64,000 nucleotides of DNA from Flavobacterium psychrophilum (GTDB lineage: Bacteria; Bacteroidota; Bacteroidia; Flavobacteriales; Flavobacteriaceae), in the NCBI GenBank assembly GCA_945874225.1, contig CAMCFT010000006.1, forward strand, positions 68,442-132,441, given 5' to 3'. Each line of letters starts with the position of its first letter. Within the stretch, counting starts at the first letter, position 1. A model generated the notes under the pieces. The model saw only the letters and a program-made list of their open reading frames with translations. It was not told the origin of the DNA and did not search any database. Below, one piece after another: positions 44,858-53,827 of the stretch. Both the position numbers and the translations under genes were made by a program.

Positions 44858-46807
44858 ATGAAAAAACAGCTATTATTTCTATTATTGGTATTCAGTATTT
44901 GTGCCAATGCCAATGTTCGTTTGCCCAAATTATTTGCCGATGATATGGTTTTGCAAAGAAATAAATTGATTCCGGTTTGGGGATGGGCGGATCCCAATGA
45001 GAAAATCGAAATCAAATTCAACAAGCAAACAAAAACCACAAAAGCAGACAAAAACGGAAAATGGACAATTCATTTAGATGCTGAAACTGCTGGCGGACCT
45101 TATGAATTATCCATCAAAGGGAAGAACAAAATTGTTGTAAAAAATGTTTTGGTTGGCGAAGTTTGGATTTGCAGCGGACAATCAAACATGGCATTCACGG
45201 TTAGCGAAGCCGCAAATGCCGTAAAAGAAATAAACAATGCCGATTATCCTTTTATCCGAGAATTTACCGTTTCCAGAGACGTTAGTTCCTTACCGAAAGA
45301 CGATGTGAAAGAAGGAAAATGGGAAGTTTGCAATAAATCTACAGTTGGTAATTTTACTGCTGTTGGTTACTTTTTTGCCAAAAAACTCTATGCCGAATTA
45401 AAAATTCCAATTGGATTAATCCATACTTCTTGGGGCGGAACGGGTTCTGAAACCTGGACAAGCCGAGAAGCATTTGAAAGCAGTGACGAGTTTAAGGAAA
45501 TGATTGCCGAGATGCCAAATGTTAATCTTGATTCTATTTCGAAAGTTTTCAATAAATCAATTGCAAAAAGAGTAGAAGAACTTCAAGGTTCCAAAATAAA
45601 TCCAGCGAAAGCTGAAATGTATAAAGAATTCGATTTCAATGATTCGGCTTGGCCTGAACTCAACGAACCAGAAGCTTGGGAGACTCAAGACTTAGGCGAA
45701 TTTGATGGCATCGTTTGGTTGCGAAAATTAATTACACTTTCGGCAAACGATGCCGGAAAAGTGGCCACGATTGAATTATCCAAAATTGATGATGAAGACA
45801 TAACTTATGTAAACGGAATTGAAATTGGACGAAATAACAATTGGGACGCCAAAAGAAAATATTCGATTCCAGCAGGAATTTTAAAAGATGGCAAAAACAC
45901 CATCTCAATCCGAGTAGTTGACGGCGGTGGCGGTGGCGGAATTTATGACGAATCCGATGATTTTAAAATTACCATTGGAGACAAAATCATTCCTTTAAAA
46001 GGAAAATGGAAATACCAAGTTGAGGCCATAAAAAGTGATGTTGGTCCGAATAGTTATCCTTCATTATTATACAATGCAATGATAAATCCTTTAATTCCAT
46101 TCGCTTTCCAAGGTGTTTTATGGTATCAGGGCGAAACCAATGCCTGGAGAGCGCAACAATACAAAAAAGCTTTTCCGTTATTGATAAACGATTGGAGAAA
46201 AAAATGTAATCAAGGTGATTTACCTTTTTACTTTGTACAAATTTCCAGTTTTAACGAAACCAATGGCAACAGCAACAACGGAAGTATGTGGGCTGAACTT
46301 CGGGAAGCGCAAGCCCAAACCTTAAAACTTCCAAACACCGGAATGTGCATAACAACTGATATTGGGGATCCAACGGATATTCATCCTAAAAACAAACAAG
46401 ACGTTGGAAAAAGACTAGCTGCAATTGCATTAAAGAATGTTTACAAACAAAATATTGTTTGCACCGGACCAACTTTTAAATCAATGGAAGTTCAAGGAAA
46501 CAAGATTGTGGTATCCTTTGAAAATTTAGGTTCCGGATTATCAACTCCTGACAAATATGGGTATCTAAAAGGATTCGAAATTGCAGGAGACGATAAGGTT
46601 TTTTATTTTGCAAATGCTCAAATTGTCAAAGACAAAGTAATGATTTACTGTGATAATGTACCGAATCCAGTTGCATTGCATTTTGGATGGGCAGATGATG
46701 CCAGCGACAATAATCTTTATAATAAAGAAGGATTTCCTGCCGTTCCTTTCAGAACAGATAATTGGAAAAACGTTACAGAAAACATAAAATATAAAATGGT
46801 GAAGTAA
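44858..46807 (+). CDS. Sialate O-acetylesterase-like SGNH esterase, exported
   Basis: A 649-residue protein with signal peptide (LVFSICANANV). The SGNH/GDSL-like esterase is split: the nucleophile Ser is in WICSGQSNMAF (about 105), the conserved Gly/Asn-type region includes VLWYQGETNAW (about 425) and the His is in DPTDIHPKN (about 507). A beta-galactosidase-like jelly roll is inserted (about 235-385). Such enzymes remove O-acetyl groups from sialic acid, xylan or other glycans. Here it stands beside amino-sugar genes, so deacetylation of an amino-sugar-containing polymer is likely; the exact substrate is unknown. A terminator follows. Confidence 0.85.
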   Translation: MKKQLLFLLLVFSICANANVRLPKLFADDMVLQRNKLIPVWGWADPNEKIEIKFNKQTKTTKADKNGKWTIHLDAETAGGPYELSIKGKNKIVVKNVLVGEVWICSGQSNMAFTVSEAANAVKEINNADYPFIREFTVSRDVSSLPKDDVKEGKWEVCNKSTVGNFTAVGYFFAKKLYAELKIPIGLIHTSWGGTGSETWTSREAFESSDEFKEMIAEMPNVNLDSISKVFNKSIAKRVEELQGSKINPAKAEMYKEFDFNDSAWPELNEPEAWETQDLGEFDGIVWLRKLITLSANDAGKVATIELSKIDDEDITYVNGIEIGRNNNWDAKRKYSIPAGILKDGKNTISIRVVDGGGGGGIYDESDDFKITIGDKIIPLKGKWKYQVEAIKSDVGPNSYPSLLYNAMINPLIPFAFQGVLWYQGETNAWRAQQYKKAFPLLINDWRKKCNQGDLPFYFVQISSFNETNGNSNNGSMWAELREAQAQTLKLPNTGMCITTDIGDPTDIHPKNKQDVGKRLAAIALKNVYKQNIVCTGPTFKSMEVQGNKIVVSFENLGSGLSTPDKYGYLKGFEIAGDDKVFYFANAQIVKDKVMIYCDNVPNPVALHFGWADDASDNNLYNKEGFPAVPFRTDNWKNVTENIKYKMVK

Positions 46808-46832
46808 CCCTCAGAATCAAAATTTGTTTTTT

Positions 46833-46866
46833 AAAGTGTGAGGAGATATCCTTGCACTTTTTTTTA
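46833..46866 (+). terminator. Intrinsic terminator after the esterase gene
   Basis: AAAGTGTGAGGA and TCCTTGCACTTT pair with two mismatches around a short loop, followed by a T-run. Confidence 0.6.
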
Positions 46867-46895
46867 TTTTTATACCAAAGGCAAAAAAGTTTGTA

Positions 46896-46903
46896 TAAAT
46901 TTG
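46896..46903 (+). promoter_or_regulatory. -7-like element upstream of the NagB fusion gene
   Basis: TAAATTTG matches TAnnTTTG. It lies about 156 bases before the ATG; a -33 TTG at the proper spacing was not found. Confidence 0.3.
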
Positions 46904-47058
46904 GCAGAACTATGAAATTTTTATTGACCTTTATTGATAAAAATAATAAAAACATTATGCGTAAATTGAAGAATATAATACGCGTATTCCTAATTCTAGT
47001 TTTATATTTAGAAATAGATTTGTAACATTGATTAAACAAAATAAACTCTTACAACAAA

Positions 47059-48990
47059 ATGCAAAATCAAGACAACACCAGTTTAGCTATTTCCCACAAA
47101 GAACCAGGACAGTTTGAAGAAACAAGATTTGAAAAAATTCACAATACCATTTTCAAATCTTCAGAAATTGCATCCAAAATAGTGGCACAGGAAATAGCGA
47201 GCTTAATTAGGGAAAAACAATCCAAAAACGAGAACTGCATTTTAGGACTTGCCACAGGTTCTTCACCTATAAAAGTTTATGAAGAGTTAATCAGGTTACA
47301 TCAGGAAGAAGGATTGAGTTTTTACAACGTAATCACATTTAATCTTGATGAATATTATCCAATGGAAAAAGATAATGTAGAAAGTTACCACTATTTTATG
47401 CACGAAAATTTATTCAAGCATATTGATATAAAACCTGAAAATATACATATTCCGGACGGAATGATTGCCCAAGAAAATCTAGACCAATATTGTTTGTCTT
47501 ATGAAGCAGCTATTCTAAAAGCGGGAGGATTAGATTTTCAATTACTTGGCATTGGCCGAACAGGACATATTGGATTTAACGAACCGGGTTCACATTCTAA
47601 TTCAGGAACAAGAAGTATTACATTAAACCATATTACAAGAGTTGATGCCTCTGCATCCTTTTTAGGAATAAATAATGTACCCCGCAGGGCAATAACAATG
47701 GGAATTGGAACCATAAAAAAAGCAAAAAGAATTGTGCTTTTAGCTTGGGGAGAAAACAAAGCATCCATCATTAAAGAAACTATTGAAGGTGATGTTTCGT
47801 CACAAGTTCCGGCAACTTATTTACAAATTCATAACAATACCACTTTTGTAATGGATACAGAAGCTGCGTCAGAACTTACCCGCATAAAAACACCTTGGTT
47901 AGTTTCCACTTGCATTTGGACAGAAGAGTTAAAAAGCAGTGCCATTGTGTGGCTATGTGAAAAAGCAAGAAAACCTGTTTTGAAGCTAAATGACAAAGAT
48001 TACAATGACAATGGAATGTCAGGATTACTTGCAGAAGAAGGTCTTGCATACGATTTAAACATAAAAATGTTTAATAAATTGCAACATACTATCACCGGAT
48101 GGCCAGGAGGAAAACCAAATGCTGATGATGAAAACAGACCAGAAAGAGCTATGCCAAAGAAGAAAAGAGTAATCATTTTTAGTCCTCATCCTGATGATGA
48201 TGTAATTTCTATGGGTGGAACATTTGATAGATTAGTTGAGCAAGGTCACGAGGTACACGTAACTTATCAAACCTCAGGAAATATAGCAGTTTCAGACGAA
48301 GAAGCTTTGCGTTATGCCGAAGTCGCCCTTGATATTGCTGACGAAAATAATAAAACCATAAAAAATGTAATTCTCGCTTTGCAAACTCGAAAAATCAGCA
48401 AAAATGATGAATTAACTATTCGCAAAATAAAAGGACAGATTAGGAGAAAAGAATCATTGGGAGCAACTCGTTTTTTAGGACTTCCGGACAATCAGGTTCA
48501 CTTTTTAGATATGCCTTTTTATGAAACGGGAACCGTCAAAAAAAATAATCTTAGTGATGAAGATATTGAAATTGTAAGCAACCTAATTATGAAGATTAAA
48601 CCCCATCAAATTTATGCTGCAGGCGATTTAGCAGATCCGCACGGAACACACAAAGTTTGTTTGGATGCTATTTTTGCAGCTATAGAAAAATTAAAATCAA
48701 ACCCATTTTTAAAAGATTGTTGGGTTTGGCTATACCGCGGTGCTTGGCACGAATGGGAACCACAAGAAATTGAAATGGCAGTGCCAATGAGTGAAGATCA
48801 GGTTTTAAAGAAACGAAAAGCAATTTTTTACCATCAATCCCAAAAAGATTCTGTGATGTTTCAAGGAGAAGATTCGAGAGAGTTTTGGGTAAGAGTTGAA
48901 GAACGCACAAAAAACACCGCTGATAAATACAATGCCTTAGGTCTTGCAGAATACACAGCGATGGAAGCGTTTAAACGTTATTATTTTTGA
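47059..48990 (+). CDS. nagB: Glucosamine-6-phosphate deaminase fused to a PIG-L-type deacetylase
   Basis: A 643-residue cytoplasmic protein. Residues about 15-270 are NagB: ATGSSPIKVYEEL, FNLDEYYPM and the catalytic GIGRTGHIGFNEPGS. Residues about 370-625 are a PIG-L/LmbE-like zinc deacetylase: the metal motif SPHPDDDVIS (about 376) and the later zinc His in DPHGTHKVC. NagB converts glucosamine-6-phosphate to fructose-6-phosphate and ammonia. The fused domain could remove the N-acetyl group of GlcNAc-6-phosphate, the step usually done by NagA, which is absent from the window; that is inference. The fusion is a known type in Bacteroidota. A hairpin terminator follows. Confidence 0.93.
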   Translation: MQNQDNTSLAISHKEPGQFEETRFEKIHNTIFKSSEIASKIVAQEIASLIREKQSKNENCILGLATGSSPIKVYEELIRLHQEEGLSFYNVITFNLDEYYPMEKDNVESYHYFMHENLFKHIDIKPENIHIPDGMIAQENLDQYCLSYEAAILKAGGLDFQLLGIGRTGHIGFNEPGSHSNSGTRSITLNHITRVDASASFLGINNVPRRAITMGIGTIKKAKRIVLLAWGENKASIIKETIEGDVSSQVPATYLQIHNNTTFVMDTEAASELTRIKTPWLVSTCIWTEELKSSAIVWLCEKARKPVLKLNDKDYNDNGMSGLLAEEGLAYDLNIKMFNKLQHTITGWPGGKPNADDENRPERAMPKKKRVIIFSPHPDDDVISMGGTFDRLVEQGHEVHVTYQTSGNIAVSDEEALRYAEVALDIADENNKTIKNVILALQTRKISKNDELTIRKIKGQIRRKESLGATRFLGLPDNQVHFLDMPFYETGTVKKNNLSDEDIEIVSNLIMKIKPHQIYAAGDLADPHGTHKVCLDAIFAAIEKLKSNPFLKDCWVWLYRGAWHEWEPQEIEMAVPMSEDQVLKKRKAIFYHQSQKDSVMFQGEDSREFWVRVEERTKNTADKYNALGLAEYTAMEAFKRYYF

Positions 48991-49020
48991 AAAGTTTTGG
49001 TTAGCTTTTTAGTTTGATTC

Positions 49021-49051
49021 TCCTTGCAGGTTTAAAATAAACTTGCAAGGA
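49021..49051 (+). terminator. Intrinsic terminator after the NagB fusion gene
   Basis: TCCTTGCAGGTTT (49021-49033) pairs with AAACTTGCAAGGA (49039-49051) with one wobble, followed by TTTTTT. Confidence 0.7.
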
Positions 49052-49102
49052 TTTTTTAAAAAAATACAATTGAAAGGATAAAAAAAAATAATTTATAAAA
49101 AA

Positions 49103-51727
49103 ATGAAAAAAATATCAAATACAATAATTCTATTGCTAATAATTGCCTTTTCGTTCCAATCTTTTGCAGGAACAAAAGCCACTAATTCAAGCCGAATACA
49201 ATTAGATAAAAATTGGAAAGTTCAACAAAACAAGAAAGTTTCAAGCGATGGAACTTCCATTTCTTCGTTAGGAAATAATTCTGAAAGTTGGTATGCTGCA
49301 AGCGTCCCTTCAACCGTCATGGGAGTTTTGACTGCCAATGGGTTGTACACAGACATATTTGTTGGCGATAATTATACAAAAATTGACAAAACCCAATTTG
49401 ATGATTCCTGGTGGTACAAAACCGTATTTGATTTACCAAACATTAATACTGAAAACAACATTTCTCTTCATTTTGACGGAATAAATTATTATGCTAATAT
49501 CTGGCTAAACGGAAAATTAATAGCCTCACGCGACAAAGTTTTTGGAACTTTCAGGCAATTTGCATTTGACATTACTGCTTTAGCCAAAAAGAAAGGAAAC
49601 GTTCTTGCTGTTGAAATATTTCGGGCACAACCAGGCGATTTTAATACCGGTTTTGTGGATTGGAACCCAAGACCTTTGGATGAAAATATGGGGATTTGGC
49701 GTCCAGTTTATGTTGAAATTGATGGCAAAGTGGGGTTAAAAAACTCGGCTGTTCAATCAAAAGTAAATACAGCAACACTCAAAGAAGCTTGGCTGACCGT
49801 TAAAACTGAACTCGAAAATCACACTTCAGAAATAATTTCTGGAACATTAGTGGGGAGAATTGGAAAGAACGAATTTCGTTATCCTGTAAAATTAAACCCG
49901 AATGAAACAAAGGATTTATCTTTAACTTCAAAGGAAATTGCCTCTTTATATGTTAAAAATCCAAAACTTTGGTGGTGTAATAATCTCGGCGAACCCAATT
50001 TACAAAAGCTTTCCCTTCGTTTTGAAACCAATAAAAACATATCAGATTCCGATGAAATCGTTTTTGGAATTCGGGAAATAGAAACTTATTTCACTCCTGA
50101 AGGTCACAAAGGCTTTATACTTAATGGCAAGAAAACATTAATCAAAGGAGCAGGTTGGACAGACGATATTTTCCTTAGAGACAATAAACAGAGTTTAGAA
50201 ACCCAATTGCAATATGTAAAACACATGAATCTAAATACTTTGCGATTCGAGAGTATTTGGGGAACTTCACAAGATACATATGATTTGTGCGATAAATATG
50301 GGATTTTGGCAATGGTTGGCTGGAGTTGCCAATGGGAATGGGAAGAATATTTAGGAAAACCCTGCGATGCTTTTGGCGGAATTCAAACAGAAGCTGATGT
50401 CAATCTTGCACTCGAATCTTTAACTGACCAAATCCATTGGTTAAGAAATCATCCGAGTATTTTTGTTTGGTTTTTAGGAAGTGATAAATTACCAAAACCC
50501 GAATTGGAAATCAAATATAAAAACTTGATTGAAAAATTAGACAATCGCCCTTATCTATTGACTGCAGGAACAAGAACCAGCGAAATAAGCGGACCGGTTG
50601 GCGTAAAAATGAATGGTCCTTATGAATATGTTTCTCCGAATTATTGGTTTGAAGATACTAAAAATGGAGGTGCTTTTGGTTTTAACACCGAAACTTCTCC
50701 TGGAGCAGCAATTCCTTCTTTGGAAAGCATTAAAAAAATGATTCCAGAAGACAAACTTTGGCCAATAAATTCGGACTGGAATTATCATTGTACCCATTCG
50801 GCGGTAGCGTTTAAAAACTTGGATGTAAATACTTCGATGATTGATAATCGCTACGGAAAAGCCAAAGATTTAAACGATTATTTATTGAAATCCGATGTTC
50901 TTGGATATGAAGCGATGAGTGGAATGTTTGAAGGGTTCAGGGCTCGAATTCCACAATCAACTGGTATTATTCAATGGATGCTGAACTCAGCTTGGCCATC
51001 TTTTTACTGGCAATTGTATGATTATTATTTGCTGCCAACTTCTAGTTATTATGCCACTCGAAAAGCAAACAACATCAACCAATTGATTTATGATTATGCT
51101 AAAAATGAAATTGTTGCTGTAAATGAATCATTGGCTTCAGAAACAAATCTTAAAGCGCAGATTCAGGTTTTTGATTATAATTCCAAATTATTAAAGACCG
51201 AAACTGTTCCTTTTGACATCAATTCAATTACGTCTAAATCGATTCTTCAATTGGGAAATTATTCTGAAAATGTATTTTTAGACTTGAAATTATTTGATAA
51301 AAATGGAATTCAAATTGCATCCAATTTTTATTGGTTGTCCAATAAAAAGGATGTTTTTGACTGGGACAAAACTTTTTGGGGTAATACACCTCTTAAAGAA
51401 TATGCCGATTTCAACAAATTAAATGAATTGCCGAAATCTGAAATTGACACAAAATATAGCTCAAAAACCGTTGGAAATAATTCGGAATTAAGTGTCACTT
51501 TAGAAAATTCAAATTCAAAATTGGGCTTTTTCATCAATTTAAAAGTTATGGACGATGCTGGAAAAACGATTTTTCCGGTTTTTTGGGATGATAATTTTAT
51601 CAGCGTTTTACCCAATGGAAGAAGAACAATCAAATGTATTATTCCAAAGAATTTGATTTCAAATACTAAAATACATCTGATAATTTCGGGTTGGAATGTA
51701 AACGAAAAAACATACGTAATTGAGTAA
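49103..51727 (+). CDS. GH2 exo-beta-D-glucosaminidase-like enzyme, exported
   Basis: An 874-residue GH2 protein with signal peptide (IIAFSFQSFAG). N-terminal sugar-binding jelly roll (about 30-215), Ig-like domain (about 220-330), TIM barrel (about 335-660) and C-terminal beta-domains. Where beta-mannosidases have a Glu acid/base in GNNE or GNE, this protein has WFLGSDKLPKPE with Asp (about 461), as in exo-beta-D-glucosaminidases (CsxA type); the nucleophile Glu is in FNTETSPG (about 529). It would release glucosamine from chitosan oligomers. The neighbouring NagB fusion and regulator fit. A beta-mannosidase-like activity cannot be excluded. Confidence 0.82.
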   Translation: MKKISNTIILLLIIAFSFQSFAGTKATNSSRIQLDKNWKVQQNKKVSSDGTSISSLGNNSESWYAASVPSTVMGVLTANGLYTDIFVGDNYTKIDKTQFDDSWWYKTVFDLPNINTENNISLHFDGINYYANIWLNGKLIASRDKVFGTFRQFAFDITALAKKKGNVLAVEIFRAQPGDFNTGFVDWNPRPLDENMGIWRPVYVEIDGKVGLKNSAVQSKVNTATLKEAWLTVKTELENHTSEIISGTLVGRIGKNEFRYPVKLNPNETKDLSLTSKEIASLYVKNPKLWWCNNLGEPNLQKLSLRFETNKNISDSDEIVFGIREIETYFTPEGHKGFILNGKKTLIKGAGWTDDIFLRDNKQSLETQLQYVKHMNLNTLRFESIWGTSQDTYDLCDKYGILAMVGWSCQWEWEEYLGKPCDAFGGIQTEADVNLALESLTDQIHWLRNHPSIFVWFLGSDKLPKPELEIKYKNLIEKLDNRPYLLTAGTRTSEISGPVGVKMNGPYEYVSPNYWFEDTKNGGAFGFNTETSPGAAIPSLESIKKMIPEDKLWPINSDWNYHCTHSAVAFKNLDVNTSMIDNRYGKAKDLNDYLLKSDVLGYEAMSGMFEGFRARIPQSTGIIQWMLNSAWPSFYWQLYDYYLLPTSSYYATRKANNINQLIYDYAKNEIVAVNESLASETNLKAQIQVFDYNSKLLKTETVPFDINSITSKSILQLGNYSENVFLDLKLFDKNGIQIASNFYWLSNKKDVFDWDKTFWGNTPLKEYADFNKLNELPKSEIDTKYSSKTVGNNSELSVTLENSNSKLGFFINLKVMDDAGKTIFPVFWDDNFISVLPNGRRTIKCIIPKNLISNTKIHLIISGWNVNEKTYVIE

Positions 51728-51791
51728 AAAGGAAAGTTTTTTAGAAGCAAATTTATTAAGTAACTTTGGCGATGCTAAACTTGATAAATCA

Positions 51792-52949
51792 ATGTATAAA
51801 ATAATTTTACTTATAGATTTAACCGAAGATTACGGCAAAAGTCTCTTAAAAGGAATTACAAAATATTCAAAGGAACATGGCCCATGGTTGTTTTGCAGAA
51901 TGCCGATGCATTATAGAGAAAATCTCTCTATGGATAACATTATCAAATTTGCAAAAGAATGGAAAGCTGATGGGATTATTGCACAATTTTATAATCACGC
52001 CGATATAAAAAAATTGGTTGACACCAAAATTCCAGTGATTGTCGAAGATTTTAAAGAACGTTTTGAAGAATTCCCAAACATTACCGGAGGTTATTTTGAA
52101 ACGGGGCAAATGGGCGCAAAATATTTCATTAACAAAGGATATAAAAATTTTGCTTTTTATGGATTTGACAACATTGTCTGGTCTAGAGAAAGAGCCGAAG
52201 GATTTGAAGATTCAGTGAAAAAACAAGGGGAAAAAGTACATTTTTTTAGTCCAAAAAAAATTGCACACCGTGAATTATGGTTTTACAAACCTACTGCACT
52301 AAGTAAATGGCTCACATCGTTGCCAAAACCCGTTGCTATTATGTCATGTGATGATGAAAGAGCACAAAACATCACCGAAGCTTGCAAACACTCTAAAATA
52401 AAAATTCCTGAAGAAGTAGCGGTTTTAGGAGTTGACAATGATGAAATTACGTGCAATTTATCAGACCCTCCTTTATCCAGCATTGGGTTAGATACGGAAC
52501 AAGGTGGTTATGAAGCTGCAAAATTAATGCAACTGATGATAGAAAACAAAGATCAGGAAATTTATGACATTACTGTAAAACCCACCACAATTATCACAAG
52601 ACAATCTACTGATATTTGTGCTACAACAGACAAACAAATTTCCAAGGCTTTAAATTTTATTCACCAAAATATAGAAAATAATATAAATGTGGAAGATGTC
52701 CTCAAAAAGGTATCCATCTCCAGAAGAGCTCTTGAAAAGAGATTTCTTGATGTCACAGGTTCCGCAATTTATAAATATATTTGCCAATTAAGAATTCAGA
52801 AGTTTTCAGACAGACTCCTTGAATCCGAGAAATCAATTTATGAAATTTCCATTGAACTTGGATATAATGACAATAAAAATCTTTCTAGATTATTTAAACA
52901 AATAAACGGATGTACACCTTTACAGTACAGAAAAGCCAAAGCTAAATAA
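51792..52949 (+). CDS. XylR-like transcriptional regulator: LacI-type sugar sensor with AraC helix-turn-helix
   Basis: About 385 residues. The N-terminal part (about 1-265) is a periplasmic-binding-protein-like fold of the LacI/XylR sort (MYKIILLIDL, ALSKWLTSLPKPVAIMSCDDERA, VAVLGVDNDEITCNLSDPPLSSIGLD). The C-terminal part (about 285-382) is a double AraC helix-turn-helix (VEDVLKKVSISRRALEKRF, YEISIELGYNDNKNLSRLFKQINGCTPLQYR). It probably senses a sugar directly and controls the adjacent amino-sugar genes. A frame from TTG at 51720 overlaps the GH2 stop and adds an unconserved tail; the ATG at 51792 starts the sensor fold and is preferred. Convergent with the ROK gene. Confidence 0.88.
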   Translation: MYKIILLIDLTEDYGKSLLKGITKYSKEHGPWLFCRMPMHYRENLSMDNIIKFAKEWKADGIIAQFYNHADIKKLVDTKIPVIVEDFKERFEEFPNITGGYFETGQMGAKYFINKGYKNFAFYGFDNIVWSRERAEGFEDSVKKQGEKVHFFSPKKIAHRELWFYKPTALSKWLTSLPKPVAIMSCDDERAQNITEACKHSKIKIPEEVAVLGVDNDEITCNLSDPPLSSIGLDTEQGGYEAAKLMQLMIENKDQEIYDITVKPTTIITRQSTDICATTDKQISKALNFIHQNIENNINVEDVLKKVSISRRALEKRFLDVTGSAIYKYICQLRIQKFSDRLLESEKSIYEISIELGYNDNKNLSRLFKQINGCTPLQYRKAKAK

Positions 52950-52958
52950 GTAAAATAT

Positions 52959-53825
52959 TTATTTTGGCAAAACAGAATTTTCCACATCTTGAAAACAAAG
53001 TGATGCTGCTCCTAAAATGGCTATTCCCTCTTGATTTGATGTCTCAATTTTTAAATCTTCAATTTGTTTTTGATAGGCAAATGATTTCAGGGACAACTCC
53101 ATAGATTCCTTGAAAAGAGAAAAAGACTTGCTTATGGAACCTCCAAGAATAATCGCTTCTGGAGCATACATATACAAAATAGACTTGATGCATTCTCCTA
53201 AATGTAATCCAAATTCAGAATAAGCCTGTAAAGCCTTTTCGTCTCCTTCAGCTGCGTTCAAACTTAATTCCTCTGCGGTTTGATGATAATTTTTAGAAAA
53301 GAAAAAACTACTGGAATATTCTTCCATAATTCCGTCTTTATAAGCCAACATCCCTACTTCTCCTGCACCACAAAGAACGCCATTATACAAGTTGTTATTA
53401 ATAATTATTCCCATACCTATTCCGGTTCCAATAGAAAGTCCAATGAAATTTTCATAGTCTTTTCCTTTGCCAAATATTTTTTCTCCTAATGCAAAACAAT
53501 TGGCATCATTATTCAGATAAACAGGAAGATTATAGCGTTGTTCCACTATTTCTTTCAAAGCCACTTCTTTCCAGGAAGGGATGTTTTGCACATCATAAAC
53601 AACTCCTGTTATGGGGTCTACAACTGCCGGAACTCCAATCCCAATAGCGGTAACATCTGAATTAATAATACTGTCTATTGCTTCAAAAAGCGAGAAAAGA
53701 GTTTCCTCCTCTGTAGCTTTACTATCGACACAATTAAAAGTTTGTTTTACTATGACACCATTCTCCACCCGACCAATTTTTAGGTAAGTTCCTCCAATAT
53801 CAATTCCTAATACTATATCGTTCAT
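52959..53825 (-). CDS. ROK-family sugar kinase
   Basis: A 288-residue kinase with the ATP motif LGIDIGGTYLKIGRV, the substrate region VYLNNDANCFALGE (catalytic Asp in NND) and GLSIGTGIGMGII. The zinc-binding Cys motif of many ROK kinases is not visible (LCGAGEVGMLAYKDG instead), as in a subset of Bacteroidota ROK enzymes. It would phosphorylate an imported hexose, probably GlcNAc or GlcN, given the MFS transporter 2 bases upstream and the NagB fusion nearby. The ATG is directly preceded by the transporter stop, so the two are coupled. Confidence 0.88.
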   Translation of the reverse strand: MNDIVLGIDIGGTYLKIGRVENGVIVKQTFNCVDSKATEEETLFSLFEAIDSIINSDVTAIGIGVPAVVDPITGVVYDVQNIPSWKEVALKEIVEQRYNLPVYLNNDANCFALGEKIFGKGKDYENFIGLSIGTGIGMGIIINNNLYNGVLCGAGEVGMLAYKDGIMEEYSSSFFFSKNYHQTAEELSLNAAEGDEKALQAYSEFGLHLGECIKSILYMYAPEAIILGGSISKSFSLFKESMELSLKSFAYQKQIEDLKIETSNQEGIAILGAASLCFQDVENSVLPK

Positions 53826-53827
53826 AA

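Noticed and set aside
49103..51727. Plain GH2 beta-mannosidase or beta-galactosidase
   Set aside because: The acid/base position is Asp in GSD, the exo-glucosaminidase pattern, and the neighbours are amino-sugar genes; it remains a fallback only.
51720..51791. TTG start of the AraC/LacI-like regulator overlapping the GH2 stop
   Set aside because: The extra 24 residues lie before the conserved start of the sensor fold (MYKIILLIDL), and an ATG is available at 51792.
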